From contig JAETXT010000008.1 of assembly GCA_019188255.1 (NCBI GenBank), positions 2,790,001-2,854,000 of the forward strand: a DNA stretch of 64,000 bases, written 5' to 3'. Position numbers and translations under genes: made by a program. Below, piece by piece: positions 50,101-61,964 of this stretch (positions within the stretch are counted from its first letter, which is position 1; each line of letters opens with the position of its first letter). The DNA is from Verticillium longisporum (taxonomy: Eukaryota > Ascomycota > Sordariomycetes > Glomerellales > Plectosphaerellaceae). The notes under the pieces are model-generated. The model worked only from the letters and a program-made list of their open reading frames with translations. It did no database searches and was not told the DNA's origin.

Positions 50101-52985
50101 TACCAAAAGGCAAAGCGGGCAACGCTCGGTCACATTCACGTCTCTGCCTCGCGTCTCGGCCGCTTTGCCTTTCGACCACGTCCTTGGCATTGCCCTGCAG
50201 AAATGGACTTGAGAACAAGCTTGCATAACTCTCATCCTTCGAGAAGACATGACAGCTGTCGCCCCTCGTCTCAACTATGGTGCAGCTTCACCACACGACT
50301 GCCAGCGGCCCCACCTCTGCACAACTACCACAACAACCAGCACAAACAGGTCGTACCCAGCAGACACGGTGGCACGGAGTTCTCCTGGCCGTACGTGCGC
50401 GATATGCGCGTTTGCCCCCCTCGTTGTTACTCCCAGGTCTGTTTCCTAGCATGGCTGAACCGACAGGGCTTTATTTGGGAAGGGCCGGGGAGAGATTGTG
50501 ATATCCCGCTCTTCGCCATCTCGCGCCGTCTGCCGTGTATCCGAGCCAGTACCCTTCGCGATCAGCTACATGGTATTATGAAATGCATTCATTGGCAGGG
50601 TAGCAAAGTATGGCCCAAGGCCATTACGCTGCTGGGGTCGAAAGACCCATGATCCCCAGTGCAGCCAGGGCACCCGGTAGGTAGCAGTTCTGTCCTGGCA
50701 CACTTGAACACCATGCGTACCGTACATAGTACCCTCTGCGCACTTCAACCCCATCTTTCCCACGGCCCAGGCCTGGCTATCTTCGCCTTTCGGCCGTCGA
50801 TCCCCTGGATACCAAGCAGTCACGTCAATCATGTGTCGAATCAGTCCTAGTTTGCCGCGACAATCTTTATTGTGCTCTCCCTCAACCCCAGCCTCGATCA
50901 AGCCCCCTCCCTGGCTTCCGGCGGCGGATTTAGCCCCTCCAACCCCAGACCCCCCACAGGGTGTTTGGTTTGCGAAAGGAGGACCAAGACGCAAGCACTC
51001 AGTCAGCATATCGACCATCGTGATTTATCAGTGAAACCGCTTGGAGCCCCAGCCAGACTCCTCTCATTACATCTCTAACCTTGGATCGAGAGCCTGTGCG
51101 TTTTCGATTCTCCGTGCAAAGGCGTTCGCCAGTGATCTCTTTCCCACCATAGCGGCCAGCTAACACGGTCGCCGGGCTGACCCTGCCGAACGCCTGACGC
51201 CAGTGATCCAAAATCAGCCCCCCACCACCACCAAACGTCCCAGATGTCGATGCGGCTTGAAGACAAGTTTTTCGAGCTCGCGCTTGTTCTGGTCGGGCGC
51301 CACGCCTGGCTAGCCCACCGTCCTCCGTTGTTGATTCGCCGCCTCCGCTTGGAGCCCTCGTTCACCGTACGGCTCGGCCCCGCGCGCTATGTTCAAACCA
51401 GGCGTCAGAATTGGCCCGCCAGTATAGCCCGTCACCTAACATGGACTCGTCGAGCAGTCCATTGGGGCTAATGTCTCACTGAGACTTTCTCATTTGGGAC
51501 ATACTTGCTTCCGCCTGGCCGCCTAGGGAAAGCCCCAACATGATGCCGCCTCGTGTCAACCAACAAGCTGAAGGGGCATCTGACCAGCAACGAGACTAGA
51601 CCCGTCCGACAAGCCGCCGATATGAAGCCTTTGGGTCGACTCTTCTTGGACCTAGGCCGAAACTGGCCATCCGCCTCATGTGCGCTAGAAGAAGACGGGA
51701 ATCTTCGTGGCCGTCAAGCACCCACCGTGGGCAATTGTTTCCGGCCCTCATCCGGTATGGAGCTGGGGTGGCCCTTTCACTGTCCCGGTGCCATGACCTA
51801 GGGAAGGAAAGGGGCGCTGCCAGCCGGCGTACTAGCAGCGAAAGCGTTTGCCGTTTGCCTCTCTACATCTAACCTATCTGGCTTTAGCTTGGCGAAACTT
51901 GGGATTCAAGGTTGTGGCGATTGTCCATCTCAAATCACACCTGCACCACGTTAGCTGCTGCAACGTCACGGGTCGCCGTGGTTTGGAAAGGAAAAGGGTG
52001 TGTGTGTGTGTGCGTGTGCATATCAGCTGGAGCTAGCTCCCAAGGTAGAGGGGGAAACTTCCGTCATGGCACATGCCAAGCTGACCACACACAGCGTCGT
52101 GTCTTGACAGATGATGTGCCCGCCTTAAGTCATGGCAGCCGTCCTCCAAAGTGTACAGCTCAAGAAGGAACCCGACGGGTTAATGTCCTCGACTTTCTCT
52201 GGCCCTGACAGGTTTGGACAAGTGAGCAGCGGCTCGTCAAGGACTACAGAGCCGACCAAACAGACTCACAGGTCGAAAGCCCGATCCCTGGACGACACCA
52301 CGATTCAACAACTTCAAGTTGGCGATCCATTCAATGAACTTCGATTTAAAATGCCTACGCTCTGGTTGGAAGGCTGTGGAAATGAAGAAGCTCATTCAAA
52401 TGATCGTCAGAACTAGGACCCTTTGACTGCTGCCGCAATTTTCCAAGGCAAACGTTGATGAAGGCACACAGCCGGCTAAGAGTGCTGCCACAGTGAGAAC
52501 CTAAGTGACGCTCAGTACACACGCCACATGTGGGTTTCCGCTCAAAACGTGGCCTTTGATCACAGAGATTCGAGTTGAGGGTTTAAAAACTGAAGAGCGG
52601 GTGAAAGAGTTCATAGAGGTCTGGCGTCTTGTCTTGGCCTCTGACAGTGTTGAGCCCATTCCGGATATCGCTGTTTGATTAAGCTCCGACAACGTCGTCA
52701 TAGACTTACAGAAACCACCGCTTTGGTCTCCACTTTAGCAGTTTCGTCGTTCGGTAAAACTTTTCTCCGCACGCGGACGCGCAGTACGTACCGGATGCAG
52801 AATGTCTGCCCCTTGCTTTGCAGCAGTTATCGCGAGGCGTTTATGCCTGTTGACGACTTGATGACGGCTTTGGCGTTTCCTTGCTCTCCCTTCTGAACTT
52901 TGCCCTCCGTGTGCGGGCAACCTGCGTTCTGTGCCGTCATCCCCCGACTCGACCGCCTTGGCATTTGCTCCGTGTCCGTGCCGCG
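44181..52985. other. 8.8-kb gene-poor region between homeobox and Zn2Cys6 genes
   Basis: No recognised gene. Open frames up to about 250 codons (49897-50652, +; 47782-48390, +) show no motifs. A protein-like terminal-exon candidate lies at 46922-47160 on the minus strand and is described in the findings. A (GT)n stretch lies at about 51999-52019. CCTGCTTGCCTGCCTACC-type repeats lie at about 49467-49500. C- and G-runs are common. Confidence 0.5.
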
Positions 52986-55816
52986 ATGAACTACGACACT
53001 GCCCCGGCTGAGCTCGGAGGCTCCGGAGCCGGGACCCAGAACCCCGAGTCTCTGGCTTGTGTGACCTGCCGGTCTCGCAAATTGAAATGCGACAGAGTGA
53101 GACCTGCGTGCAGTCGCTGTCGAAAGGTCAATGGCGACTGCATATATCCTGAGTCGAGGAGAAAGCCGGCCTTCAAGCGGAGAAATGTGAGAGAGCTGGA
53201 AGAAAGGCTAGGTATCTCATCGCCTTGCCCCTTTTTCGCAACCCCTTGTGAATCGTCCACTCACTCCCTTCAGCTCAGGTCGAAGGTCTTCTCAAGGAGA
53301 GCAACACAAGGCCATTCAATCCCGCCAATTGGGCCAACCTTCCGCAAGATCAGTGGCTGACAGGGGTCTTTGACGACTTCCTAATTGATCCCGATATTGG
53401 AATGGCAAAACATCGCGCCTCCATCCCAGGATCAGAAAGCCTGCTGCAGAATGCGGCCGTTCCTGGCCTCGAGGTGCCTCCAACGTTCGCGCCATCGGGG
53501 GAATTGATGGCGCTTGGATTGACAGAGCCACTGCCCCCCTTCGAGTTGATGGAGGAAATGTAAGTCTTGGAACATCTTTCTTGGATACACCAATGCTGAT
53601 GCGGCCAGGAACAACACATACTTCCAGCGTCAGCACCCTTTCCTTCCCATGATTCATCCGGGACGGTATTTTCAGGCCTTTTACTCGGTACCGCATAAAA
53701 GGCCCCCCATGTGCCTACAGTATGCCATCTGGGCGACAGCGTCTAATGGTCATGAGAAGTATTCGCAATATCATGACGTGTTCTACAAGCGTGCCCGACA
53801 ATATGCGGACAATGATGAGATGCGGGTATGTCTGAAAAGCTAGCAATGCAATGCGAGGAGAAGCTCACTCGTTTCAGGGCTATGGCGAACACTTTGTCAC
53901 GATAGCTCACGCCCAGACATGGGGACTACTTGCGATGACCGAGGCGCGCAGCATGCTTTTCACAAGAGCTGCCATGAGTTCGGCCAAGGCAGTCCGTCTT
54001 GTAGAGATGATGGACCTGCACCGAATTGATGGCGCTGGACACGACGTGGCTCCTACGCTGGCGCCGCCCAAGGACTGGACTGACGTTGAGGAGCGCCGCA
54101 GAGTGTTCTGGGGTGTTTTCACGATTGACTGCCATGCAAGTATATCTACTGGCTGGCCGACGTTGATCGATCCCCACGATGTGAGCTCTTGGGCAGCATG
54201 TACCCTACTGGTCTCAGTGCTAAAATATGATGCCAGATCACAACAAACCTGCCTTCTTCAGAAGAAGCCTTCAATGAATGCCGGGAGGAGAGGACCTCCA
54301 GTCTGGCAGAAGCTTTCTCTGGGGCTTGGTACTCGACGTTCTCGGGGCCGATCATCATCTGCCACATTTTCAACGAGATTCTACGGCATGTTCACCGAAC
54401 CAAGGCAACAGACCGCCCAGAAGACGTTGAGTATGGAGGGTTCTGGCACAAACATCGAAAGCCCGATAACATAATCTCCAGTGCATTCATGTTCATGCCC
54501 GAAAGGTTTCGACTACCGAAAAACCTGCGGAACCCGACAGCCGTGCACACCAACCTGAATCTGCATGCCGGTATAATTTGCCTGCACCATGCTGCCGTCG
54601 ACAAGGTCGAGACCTATAATCTACCCGAGTCTTTGCGTATCGCGTCTCAATCACGGTTGAGAACGGCGGCAGAGGAGATCGTTAACATTGTCCGGCTATC
54701 GAGTCATGTGAGCCCCGGGTTTGTATGTATACCCTGCCGTGCCTTGTCGGTCTGCTCGTGTCTGCAGTGCTAACGGCTTTGCAGAAAAGCCCTCTCGCTG
54801 CTCTATCTATGTACTGTGCTGTATCAGTCTATGTCTACATCGCCAAGATAAGCCCGCAGTCCGGGCTCTCGCGCACTGATCTTAACAACCTTGAATTCTT
54901 GATAAACGCCATGGAATCTATTGCCAAGAATCATCTCATCACGCAGGCGTTCCTGCAACAAATCTGCGCCGACGTCGAGATGAATGGCCTAGCCTCTGTC
55001 ATAAACTTGCCAAGCTTGGCGAACCACAGGAATGCGTTTGGATGGTCGTCTCCCAATGTCCCCCTGCTCGTCAAAAGTTACCTTACGAAGCACACGGGGA
55101 TTCAGCCACCGCTATCGGGCAGGCTGCCTCCCGGCAACCGCCACCCATCCACTGCTCGCCCGGGACAGTCTGGCTCGAGCGTGGAAGAGCTGAATGATCC
55201 GCCCGGGTTCAGCGATGTGCTACCGCGTTCAGCACAAGACATTCCGGGCAAGAGGAAGCGGCCGGCACAACCTACACAATTTCCCGAGAATCCGGGCGCA
55301 GAGTACGACAACATAAATTTCAACGACGTGGGCACCCACACCAACGAATTTTTTAGCCGGTCGGGGCGAGGTATGTACGGCAGCGGTCTGCTTCGCGCCA
55401 CAGGTGTTGCACCCCGAGTCAACACAAGGCCAGTCGTCCTGCCGCATAGGACAAGCACAACGGCATCACCTTCGAGGTACAATATCAGCACACCCTCCCA
55501 GGCCACAAGTGGGGACACGCCTGGCCCGAGCATGGGGTTCGTGGAGGGCGAAGACACAGGTGTCGGTTCTCTGAGCCACGAAGGGCTTCCTCCTCTCGCG
55601 TCGGCAGTTCCACCTTCGTTCTCAGGGGCTTTCGGCATGCCAAGCTCCTTCATGTTCTCACCTGATGAGAACAGCATGGGGGATATGCCGCTAGGCGCAG
55701 CCGGGGCTGCTGGTGCCGGGATTGGACCGTCCGGGGTGGACCCGTGGACCATGTTGGCAGGAAACGATGAGGGAAGTTGGCCATCGGCAGGTCTCGCTGG
55801 GGCCAAAACGAACTGA
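52986..55816 (+). CDS. Zn2Cys6 transcription factor with fungal middle homology region
   Basis: Six exons (52986-53211, 53274-53559, 53609-53825, 53878-54180, 54237-54722, 54785-55816) encode 849 residues. The zinc cluster CVTCRSRKLKCDRVRPACSRCRKVNGDC is at about residues 26-53, followed by a basic linker and a short heptad region (RNVRELEERLAQVEGLLK). The fungal_trans domain begins near HPFLPMIHPGRYFQAFYSVP. It includes AQTWGLLAMTEARSMLFTRAAMSSAKAVRLVEMMDLHRIDG and EERRRVFWGVFTIDCHASISTGWP, both conserved in this class. The C-terminal third is Pro/Ser/Gly-rich, a likely activation region. The last intron could instead start 15 nt earlier at a GTGAGC; both options keep the frame. Likely a nuclear regulator, with unknown targets. 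Confidence 0.9.
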
Positions 55817-56411
55817 ACATGCTCTGGGTTTTTGGCGTAACGGGTTTGGTCATTTCGGCGTCTTGTATAAGAAGAATATCCAGGGTGGGAGTGACCAAGG
55901 AATGGGAGGCGTAGTTGGATGACGCTGGGGAAATATGCAGGGCTATTCAGGCAGCAACTGAATGCAATGCCCGATTTGTTAGAAAGGTCATGTTTGCGAG
56001 GAACATGGTCATCATTGGTGTGTAGGAGTACTGTAGGATGATGGGAGCCTGGGAGGATTTCGCAGTGCCCAGTCCACAAGTGTGGCAGTGTTGGCGTCAA
56101 GAGTGATTGTGGTAAGACGAAATTCACGTGTCGGTTTGCCGATTCGGCACCGACGATGGGCGATGCCTATGATGTTCCGGGCGCCGCGAATGCGATCAAT
56201 CGAGCCATTGACTATAGTCGATCTGAGGACTAAGCCTATGATAGACTTCCTGCTCCTCTCTTGTCACTTCTCAGCCCTCCTGAGTCAGTGGGGGAACATT
56301 CAGAGCGGTCCTTTGAGGCGGGCGTAACTTCGCCTCGGTAGCCCAGAGCGGCCAAGTCAGGACCTACCTCCCGTTACTGTATACGACCGTGTGCAAGGTA
56401 TAGAGACCCCC
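55817..56411. other. Intergenic region between two Zn2Cys6 genes
   Basis: About 595 bp with no supported coding sequence. It serves as the terminator region of the upstream gene and the promoter of the downstream gene. Confidence 0.6.
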
Positions 56412-58404
56412 ATGTCCGACAAAGCTTCCGCGGTGCCGGACCCGACGCCGACAAGGATCAGGCGGAATACAGCCTGCACGAGCTGCCGCGATTCCAAGGT
56501 ATGTTTTCTTGCCATGAGCTATCGTCAACAGTCATCTTCCCTGCAGAGGTCGTGCGGTCTGCTGACATGATGCATACAAGGTCAAATGCAACGCGAGCTC
56601 GGTTCCTGATCAGTCATGTTACCGCTGTTGCAAGCTTGGGATCCAGTGCGTGGTGGACAGGTCACACAAGCGCACGACGCGACGAAGGTGTGTGAGCGGT
56701 CGAGGGCAGCGCCTAACGTCTTCCCGTTGCATCTCATAGCGATATATCACTGACTTGTACCCTCTGTTAGCAAACTAGAGGAGCTCGAGAAGGAGGTGCT
56801 CACCATAAAAAATGCCGTGCAGAATGCCCCGGGGCTCACGCCGAGTCCGACTCCGCACGGCCGACTGTCAGGGCCGGCGTCGGGGCCGTCTCCAAACCTC
56901 AGCCCCACAACCTATTCATCCCTCCCTGAGCGGCCAAGAGCACCACTGCCGGCTTTGCCATCTCCCCAGAACCCCGAACGTGAGGCCCGACTCGCGCCAG
57001 CAACAGGAGCCTATTTGACCCCAACATCTGAACCTCGTCAGCCAACTCAGCCGAGGGCGCTGGGTTCCAAAGTCCTCCCTGCGGAGGAAGTCGAGTACTA
57101 CTTTGATCAATACTTCAAGCACTTTCACCCCTACTTTCCCATCGTGCGCATTCGTGAACCCAACAGGGTTTACGCTGCCTGTCCTATCCTCTTCTGGACC
57201 ATCATAACCGTCGCCTGTCGCGCCTACGCCTGCGATGCAGAGCTCTTCTCCTTTCTGGCCCAGAACCTCCCGCGAGAGGTCTGGGCCGTCGCCATGACGC
57301 CGCCCCTCGACCTGCCCGCCATCAACGCCCTGCTCGTCCTGTCGGCATGGCGGTTTACCTCGGCCAAAAACTCTGGTGACCCGTCGTCTTCGTATGTGGC
57401 CATCGCCATGAACGCTTCTCTCATGCCGGGTCTGCACACGGGACGGGGCGCCCACCGGGGAATTTTCAAATGTCTACCTTCACAGGACGGCAACTGACGA
57501 AGAAGCTTGTTATACGTGGACGGGTTACAATATTATGGCGCAAAGGTGAGTCCCCTCAACTCAACCCGTGGCTCCCCCGAAAGATAGAAGGGCCAGGACT
57601 CGCAGCAGCAGAGATCACCCCGCTTTGCTTTCACACCCGCCGCGCAAAAGCTAAGCCTCTCAAGGATCGCCTCGATCAACGGATACCCGCCGCCGGCAGG
57701 CTACTTCAACGAAGCGGCGAGCAGGGTCTCGGGCGGCCAGGTGGTCGAGGCGGCGGTGCGGCTCGACGGCGGGGACGGCGACGGCGACGGCGGGCGGACG
57801 GGGCCGCGGTTCCTCGTGCACGCGCCGTACAACGTTCATCGTACCGTGTTTGACGCCGTCGCTGTGGTCTTTGACGCGCTCATGTCGGGGTTCGCCGACG
57901 GGGTCGAGGATCCGGATGCCGAGGTGCGCGCTGTGCTGGCGGTTGTGAGGCGGTGCATCGTGCGGGAGGAGGACCTCGCGAGCTGGGTCTTGAGGCTGCT
58001 GGAGACGTGCTGGGGGGTGCGGCATCGGCTGGGCGCGCTGGAGGCGCCGGTGACGGAGTGTCCGAGGCGGGTCGGGGCGCTGGGGGCGTTTGGGTGTGTC
58101 AAACGGTGGAGGAGGCGGCTGGATGCTTTGAGGACGGAGCGGGATGCGCAGATCGGCCAGGGGGGTGATGATGCTCGTGAGTTCCAGTCCTCTTCTTGTG
58201 CTGTTTGGGGGAGACGGGGGTTTGGTTCCCGACTTGTACGGTTGCCTGCTAACAAACGTAGCTGCTGTCACCGCCGAGGATGTTGCGGTTGGGGATTTGA
58301 TGCAGGATGTGGACTGGGCCATGTTGATGGATGTGATGGATGATTTTGACTGGGAAGGGAGCGCTAAGGCGGGCGGCGAGCCGAGCCTTTCGATGCCAGG
58401 ATAA
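56412..58404 (+). CDS. Zn2Cys6 transcription factor, frameshifted and possibly shortened
   Basis: Five exons (56412-56498, 56581-56687, 56771-57545, 57665-58176, 58262-58404) give 540 residues if one G of the run at 57457-57460 is treated as extra. As written, the frame stops at 57497. The zinc cluster CTSCRDSKVKCNASSVPDQSCYRCCKLGIQC is split by the first intron and has a nine-residue third loop. A heptad region follows (SKLEELEKEVLTIKNAVQ). The regulatory domain shows EEVEYYFDQYFKHFHPYFPIV and LVLSAWRFTSAKN, then TWTGYNIMAQR at the frameshift exon end. After FNEAASR the sequence jumps to a region resembling the end of such domains (FLVHAPYNVHRTVFDAVAVV). A central part seems missing compared with the family (inference). 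The 3' half is much more GC-rich, with a GDGDGDGG run. Confidence 0.82.
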
Positions 58405-58906
58405 AATTCTCAGTTGTGGACAGGCGAAGATACACGAGGTAGATGAGTGATGAACATGTGTATCAAGTCAAGAGTATGGGCATATAATAGGTCAATAGGA
58501 AGCAATGCATGCCATGATATCCACGGTGACTACAGAGAATAAGAATGCCCTAAAGATGGAAAGGTTTAACACACATGAAAGATGGCAACAGTGGATATGC
58601 AGAGAGGCCAGTCACATTGCTCATCATACGTTTGATGACCTACGACCAGAGACGATTCTAACCTCCAAAAAAATGTTTTATCACTGTTGTATGTGATGAC
58701 TACATCAGATATGGAATGTGACTAGTAAACATTGGCTATGGAAGCAAACCATGATCTGCAAGAGAGCGTTTGGCAATTAGTCGTATTACAGCGTACTTGC
58801 ACTATGCTTGATGATCGAATGACGAACAAGATGTAATTGCTACTCCGTGTTCTTGTCTTTTTTTCTTAAACTCGCCTACCCGCCTCACAACCTCGTCCAC
58901 GAAAAG
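58405..58906. other. Convergent intergenic region, relatively AT-rich
   Basis: About 500 bp between two converging stop codons. It is more AT-rich than its surroundings, with no coding signal. It probably holds both 3' UTRs and polyadenylation sites. Confidence 0.6.
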
Positions 58907-59865
58907 TCATGGCAGCTTCTGCACCCTCTCCTCCTCTTCCGTCAGTAACAGGTCGCTAGTCTCGAGGTACGCCTCCCGAAACAACTCCCAGTGCCTCTCA
59001 TCCGCCTCCAATCCTGTCCCCGGTCTCGGATAAAACGGATCGTTCCTGTAAAACTTAACGAAAGCATGCGCAACGCCCTCCTCGTCCATCGAAAGCTTCC
59101 GACAGCAATCAAAATCTAACACCCACAGAACATGGCTCCCCAGCAAGCCTTGGTCAAACACTTTTCCACCGGGAGCAAATGTCGCACCCTCGCCCAGGCC
59201 CCGAGCGGGTGCGAGCACGAACTCGACATCATTCGCATCCACTCGAGCCCTCCAGCGCATAAACGCCAAAGCCTGTGCCATGGCAGCCGCGGGAGCCGGC
59301 AAGTCAAGCCCGAGATCCTCCATCTGGTCTACGTGGAGAGGGTAATCTCTCAGACTGAAAGCCGCGAAGCGCGACGCAGCCCGGGGCCGAAAGCGACGGC
59401 GGCCGAGATAGGCGCGGATGATGCAGTCTTCATTCTTGGGGTCGGCGAGTATGCTTTCGCGTATAGGCTCGGGGCAGTACTTCTCGACGAGGAGGCGGCG
59501 AGCAGGCTCTGGCATTGGAGGGATGCGCTCGGAGAGCAGGGCATTACAAGAGGTGTAGGTCTCGGGCAGTTGGGGCAATATACCAGACCAAACCGCGGCG
59601 TCGTCGGCGGTGAGAAAGCCGGACAGAGCGGGATGTTGATCTGATGGCTCTGTGCCGAGGATGATGATAGCTGGCGAGCACCGATCGCTGCTCGGAGGAG
59701 TGTGCGGTGGACGTCATGTTCATTGACTAGGGACCGGCCCGGGCCGCCATCCTCACGTTTGAGGGCGATGCTGGATTTACTGGCCCAGACGGATCCGCAG
59801 TGGCCCATTCCGATTCTCTCAACGGCCGATTCACTGCCCGTGATGGCAGTGATAGCAATGCCCAT
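58907..59865 (-). CDS. DUF3669 domain protein
   Basis: A single exon of 319 codons once one base is restored in the AAA run at 59615-59617 (TTT on the coding strand). Without it the frame breaks between HQINIPLCPAF and LTADDAAVW. Landmarks of the fungal DUF3669 family are IGMGHCGSVW near the N-terminus and LSERIPPMPEPARRLLVEKYCPE. In the C-terminal half they are YLGRRRFRPRAASRFAAFSL, DYPLHVDQMEDLGL, RVDANDVEFVLAPARG, VLWVLDFDCCRKLSMDEEGV and RNDPFYPRPG. The glycine motif and the DxD-like VLDFDCC recall a diverged kinase or phosphotransferase fold, but function is unknown. The first in-frame ATG is at 59865. Confidence 0.87.
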
Positions 59866-60408
59866 GTTCTTGGGGCAGAAAGTGGCACGTCTGATTTGAA
59901 TACACCTGTTTCTTTGGTGCTTTCTTGCTGTAGTGGTGTTGTTGCTGTTTTGTGATTTTGATGGCAGAGAAATCACAATCAGAAAACTCCAGCTGCTCTA
60001 TATATTCGATCTCGCAGAGATAGGTTTGGGAAAGTTAGGTGGGAAGGATTGTCCTTACCGGCCGCAAAATACTTCAGCCACAAACTACGTCCCGAACCTA
60101 ATACCTGGTGTTGGCCTACCTTTCTGCGCAACTGACAGCAGGTTCATTCAAATTCAGACGTCGCACGTGATACGTACTGGCTACAAAAGAAAATACGCAA
60201 CGGTGTGCCACACACTTTGTAGGTTGCATCACAAGATGTCTGCGCATGCTCGTAGTACACGACAAGTGCGGGTTTGAGCACGGTGTAAAGGTAAAAAGAA
60301 GAGGGGGACAACAGCAGGCTGAGTCCAGTTATAACATGGTTTGCGATTTATTTCGTGGCCAAAGGCTTCATGTCACGGGTATCATCAGGGTCATCGGGAT
60401 CATCAGGT
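59866..60408. other. Intergenic region between DUF3669 and PEBP-like genes
   Basis: About 540 bp, upstream of the DUF3669 start and downstream of the PEBP-like stop. No supported gene or repeat. Confidence 0.6.
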
Positions 60409-61131
60409 CTACTCCCAGCGCCTCTCGCAGCTCGCAATCCACACGCCCCAACCAAGCACCAACCCTTGAATGGCTTTGCTGTATGCCTTCCTCGTAGCCC
60501 TCGACTCGAGAAGTGTCACGTCCAGCTGTCTGCTGAGGGCCACGACTTGAAATGAATCTTTCAACGACGTCGTGTCAGTAGTAAATCAAGACGAGAGATT
60601 CCCACTGGTAATTTTCTTACATCGATGCAGTCCATGGTTCAGCATGGGTTTCGGCGCCGTGTACACTCTTTTTCTGCTGTTGCGACCAAAATGAAAGCCG
60701 CCGTCGAGTCTGCACTTTTCATCATCGACGACAACAAAGTCCTCTGGTTCAACGCTCAGCTTTGCGGCCGGTATACCCGCGTATAAGCCGTGAACAATGG
60801 GCCTGCACCACGGGGCATCCAGGTCCTCGATAATGAGCAGCCACTCGCGGACCTCGTCCTTGATAGACGCAGGACAGTTCCACGACAAACAGGGCATGCG
60901 ACCGCATTCTTTGAAGAGATCGTTGCGGAGGTACTCGGCATGGAGTTCGGCGGGAGAAGGACCACAGTCTGAGGAGACGATGGTAATGGTCGGGTCCGGG
61001 TGGACAACGAACGCGGGGCCGTGGTGGAAGGGCCGATCATCGAGGGAAGAGATGTTCCTGGCTCGCTTCAGAAGACAGCCGATGGTTTTCTCGAGGCGGG
61101 GCGCCATGAGATGAATGCTGGAAGTCATCAT
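60409..61131 (-). CDS. Phosphatidylethanolamine-binding protein (PEBP/YbhB-like)
   Basis: Two exons (61131-60621 and 60557-60409; intron 60558-60620) encode 219 residues. An ATG at 61107 (MAPRLEKT) would give 211 and may be the true start. Family features are MPCLSWNCPASIKDEVREWLLIIEDLDAP, covering the ligand-pocket segment (here ED-LDAP), then PIVHGLYAGIPA with the pocket histidine, and the C-terminal GGFHFGRNSRKRVYTAPKPMLNHGLHRYSFQVVAL. The second exon begins at YSFQVVALSRQLD, the conserved core strand. Bacterial and fungal YbhB/YbcL-type PEBPs are soluble small-molecule or lipid-headgroup binders of poorly known role. The gene is divergent from the PrpF-like gene, sharing about 830 bp. Confidence 0.88.
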
Positions 61132-61964
61132 ATATAATGACGTGTTTTTACTTCTAAAGATTTGCCTTGCAGGTAAATCGTTGTTCGCATGGACTCGGAC
61201 AACCCTGGGAGTGACTGGTGTAGGCCGGTGCGGGCAACGAGATGCAGGTGTTTGATGTGATATGGGTCACGGCACTAAGGTTAGGTAGTCGTCATTGAAG
61301 TACTAAAACAGGCTCCGGCGCCGCCATGTCATCTGAAATTGATGCTCTGGGATGTGGAGAGCGCAGACTGCGGACGGTGCCGAGTCGGCGAGATGATACG
61401 ATGAGTTGAGGCTCATTCGTGTACAATTGAGGCGCAGCTACGATGTGACATGACAAACGTGATTCTTTGGCTTGAACACGATCACATGTGTCGACGAAAG
61501 TACCCACGCGAACGATATCGAGGTGCGTGTACGTTATGCTTAGTAGGCAGGTGAATAGGAGCTGGTGATGGATATCTGCTTCGGCAAGGTTGGTACCTAC
61601 CTACCAAGTAGCTAGGCATTTGTGGAATACCTACCTTACCTACCTTATTAGGTACCTGGGTAGGTACCTAGGTGAGCTCCTGCCAAGGCCTGCGGTTTTA
61701 GGCCAGGGCAGCTGCGATGGCCCAAGCTCTCGGCATGCAGCTGCCGAAACAACACCTCGAGGCAGTAGCAGCGGAATTAGCTCCCTGTTCTCCTTCCGGA
61801 CCCCTGGCGCTCCTTGCCTCGGCTTCTGCTTGGGTCTGGGTCTGGGTCTTGGCAGATCTGTACCTCAAGTTGAAGGCAATCACACAAATACCTCTGTATT
61901 CTACAGCCCTGACGGACGCCATCCGAACTGTATCGCTACCCATAATCTTTCCATCACCCCCAAC
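61132..61964. promoter_or_regulatory. Shared divergent upstream region of PEBP-like and PrpF-like genes
   Basis: 833 bp between two divergent start codons. A dense cluster of TACCTACC/TAGGTACC repeats, partly palindromic, spans about 61590-61680, 285-375 bp upstream of the PrpF-like ATG. In the PrpF frame, sequence upstream of the chosen ATG is open back to about 61590, but it does not look coding. Confidence 0.55.
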
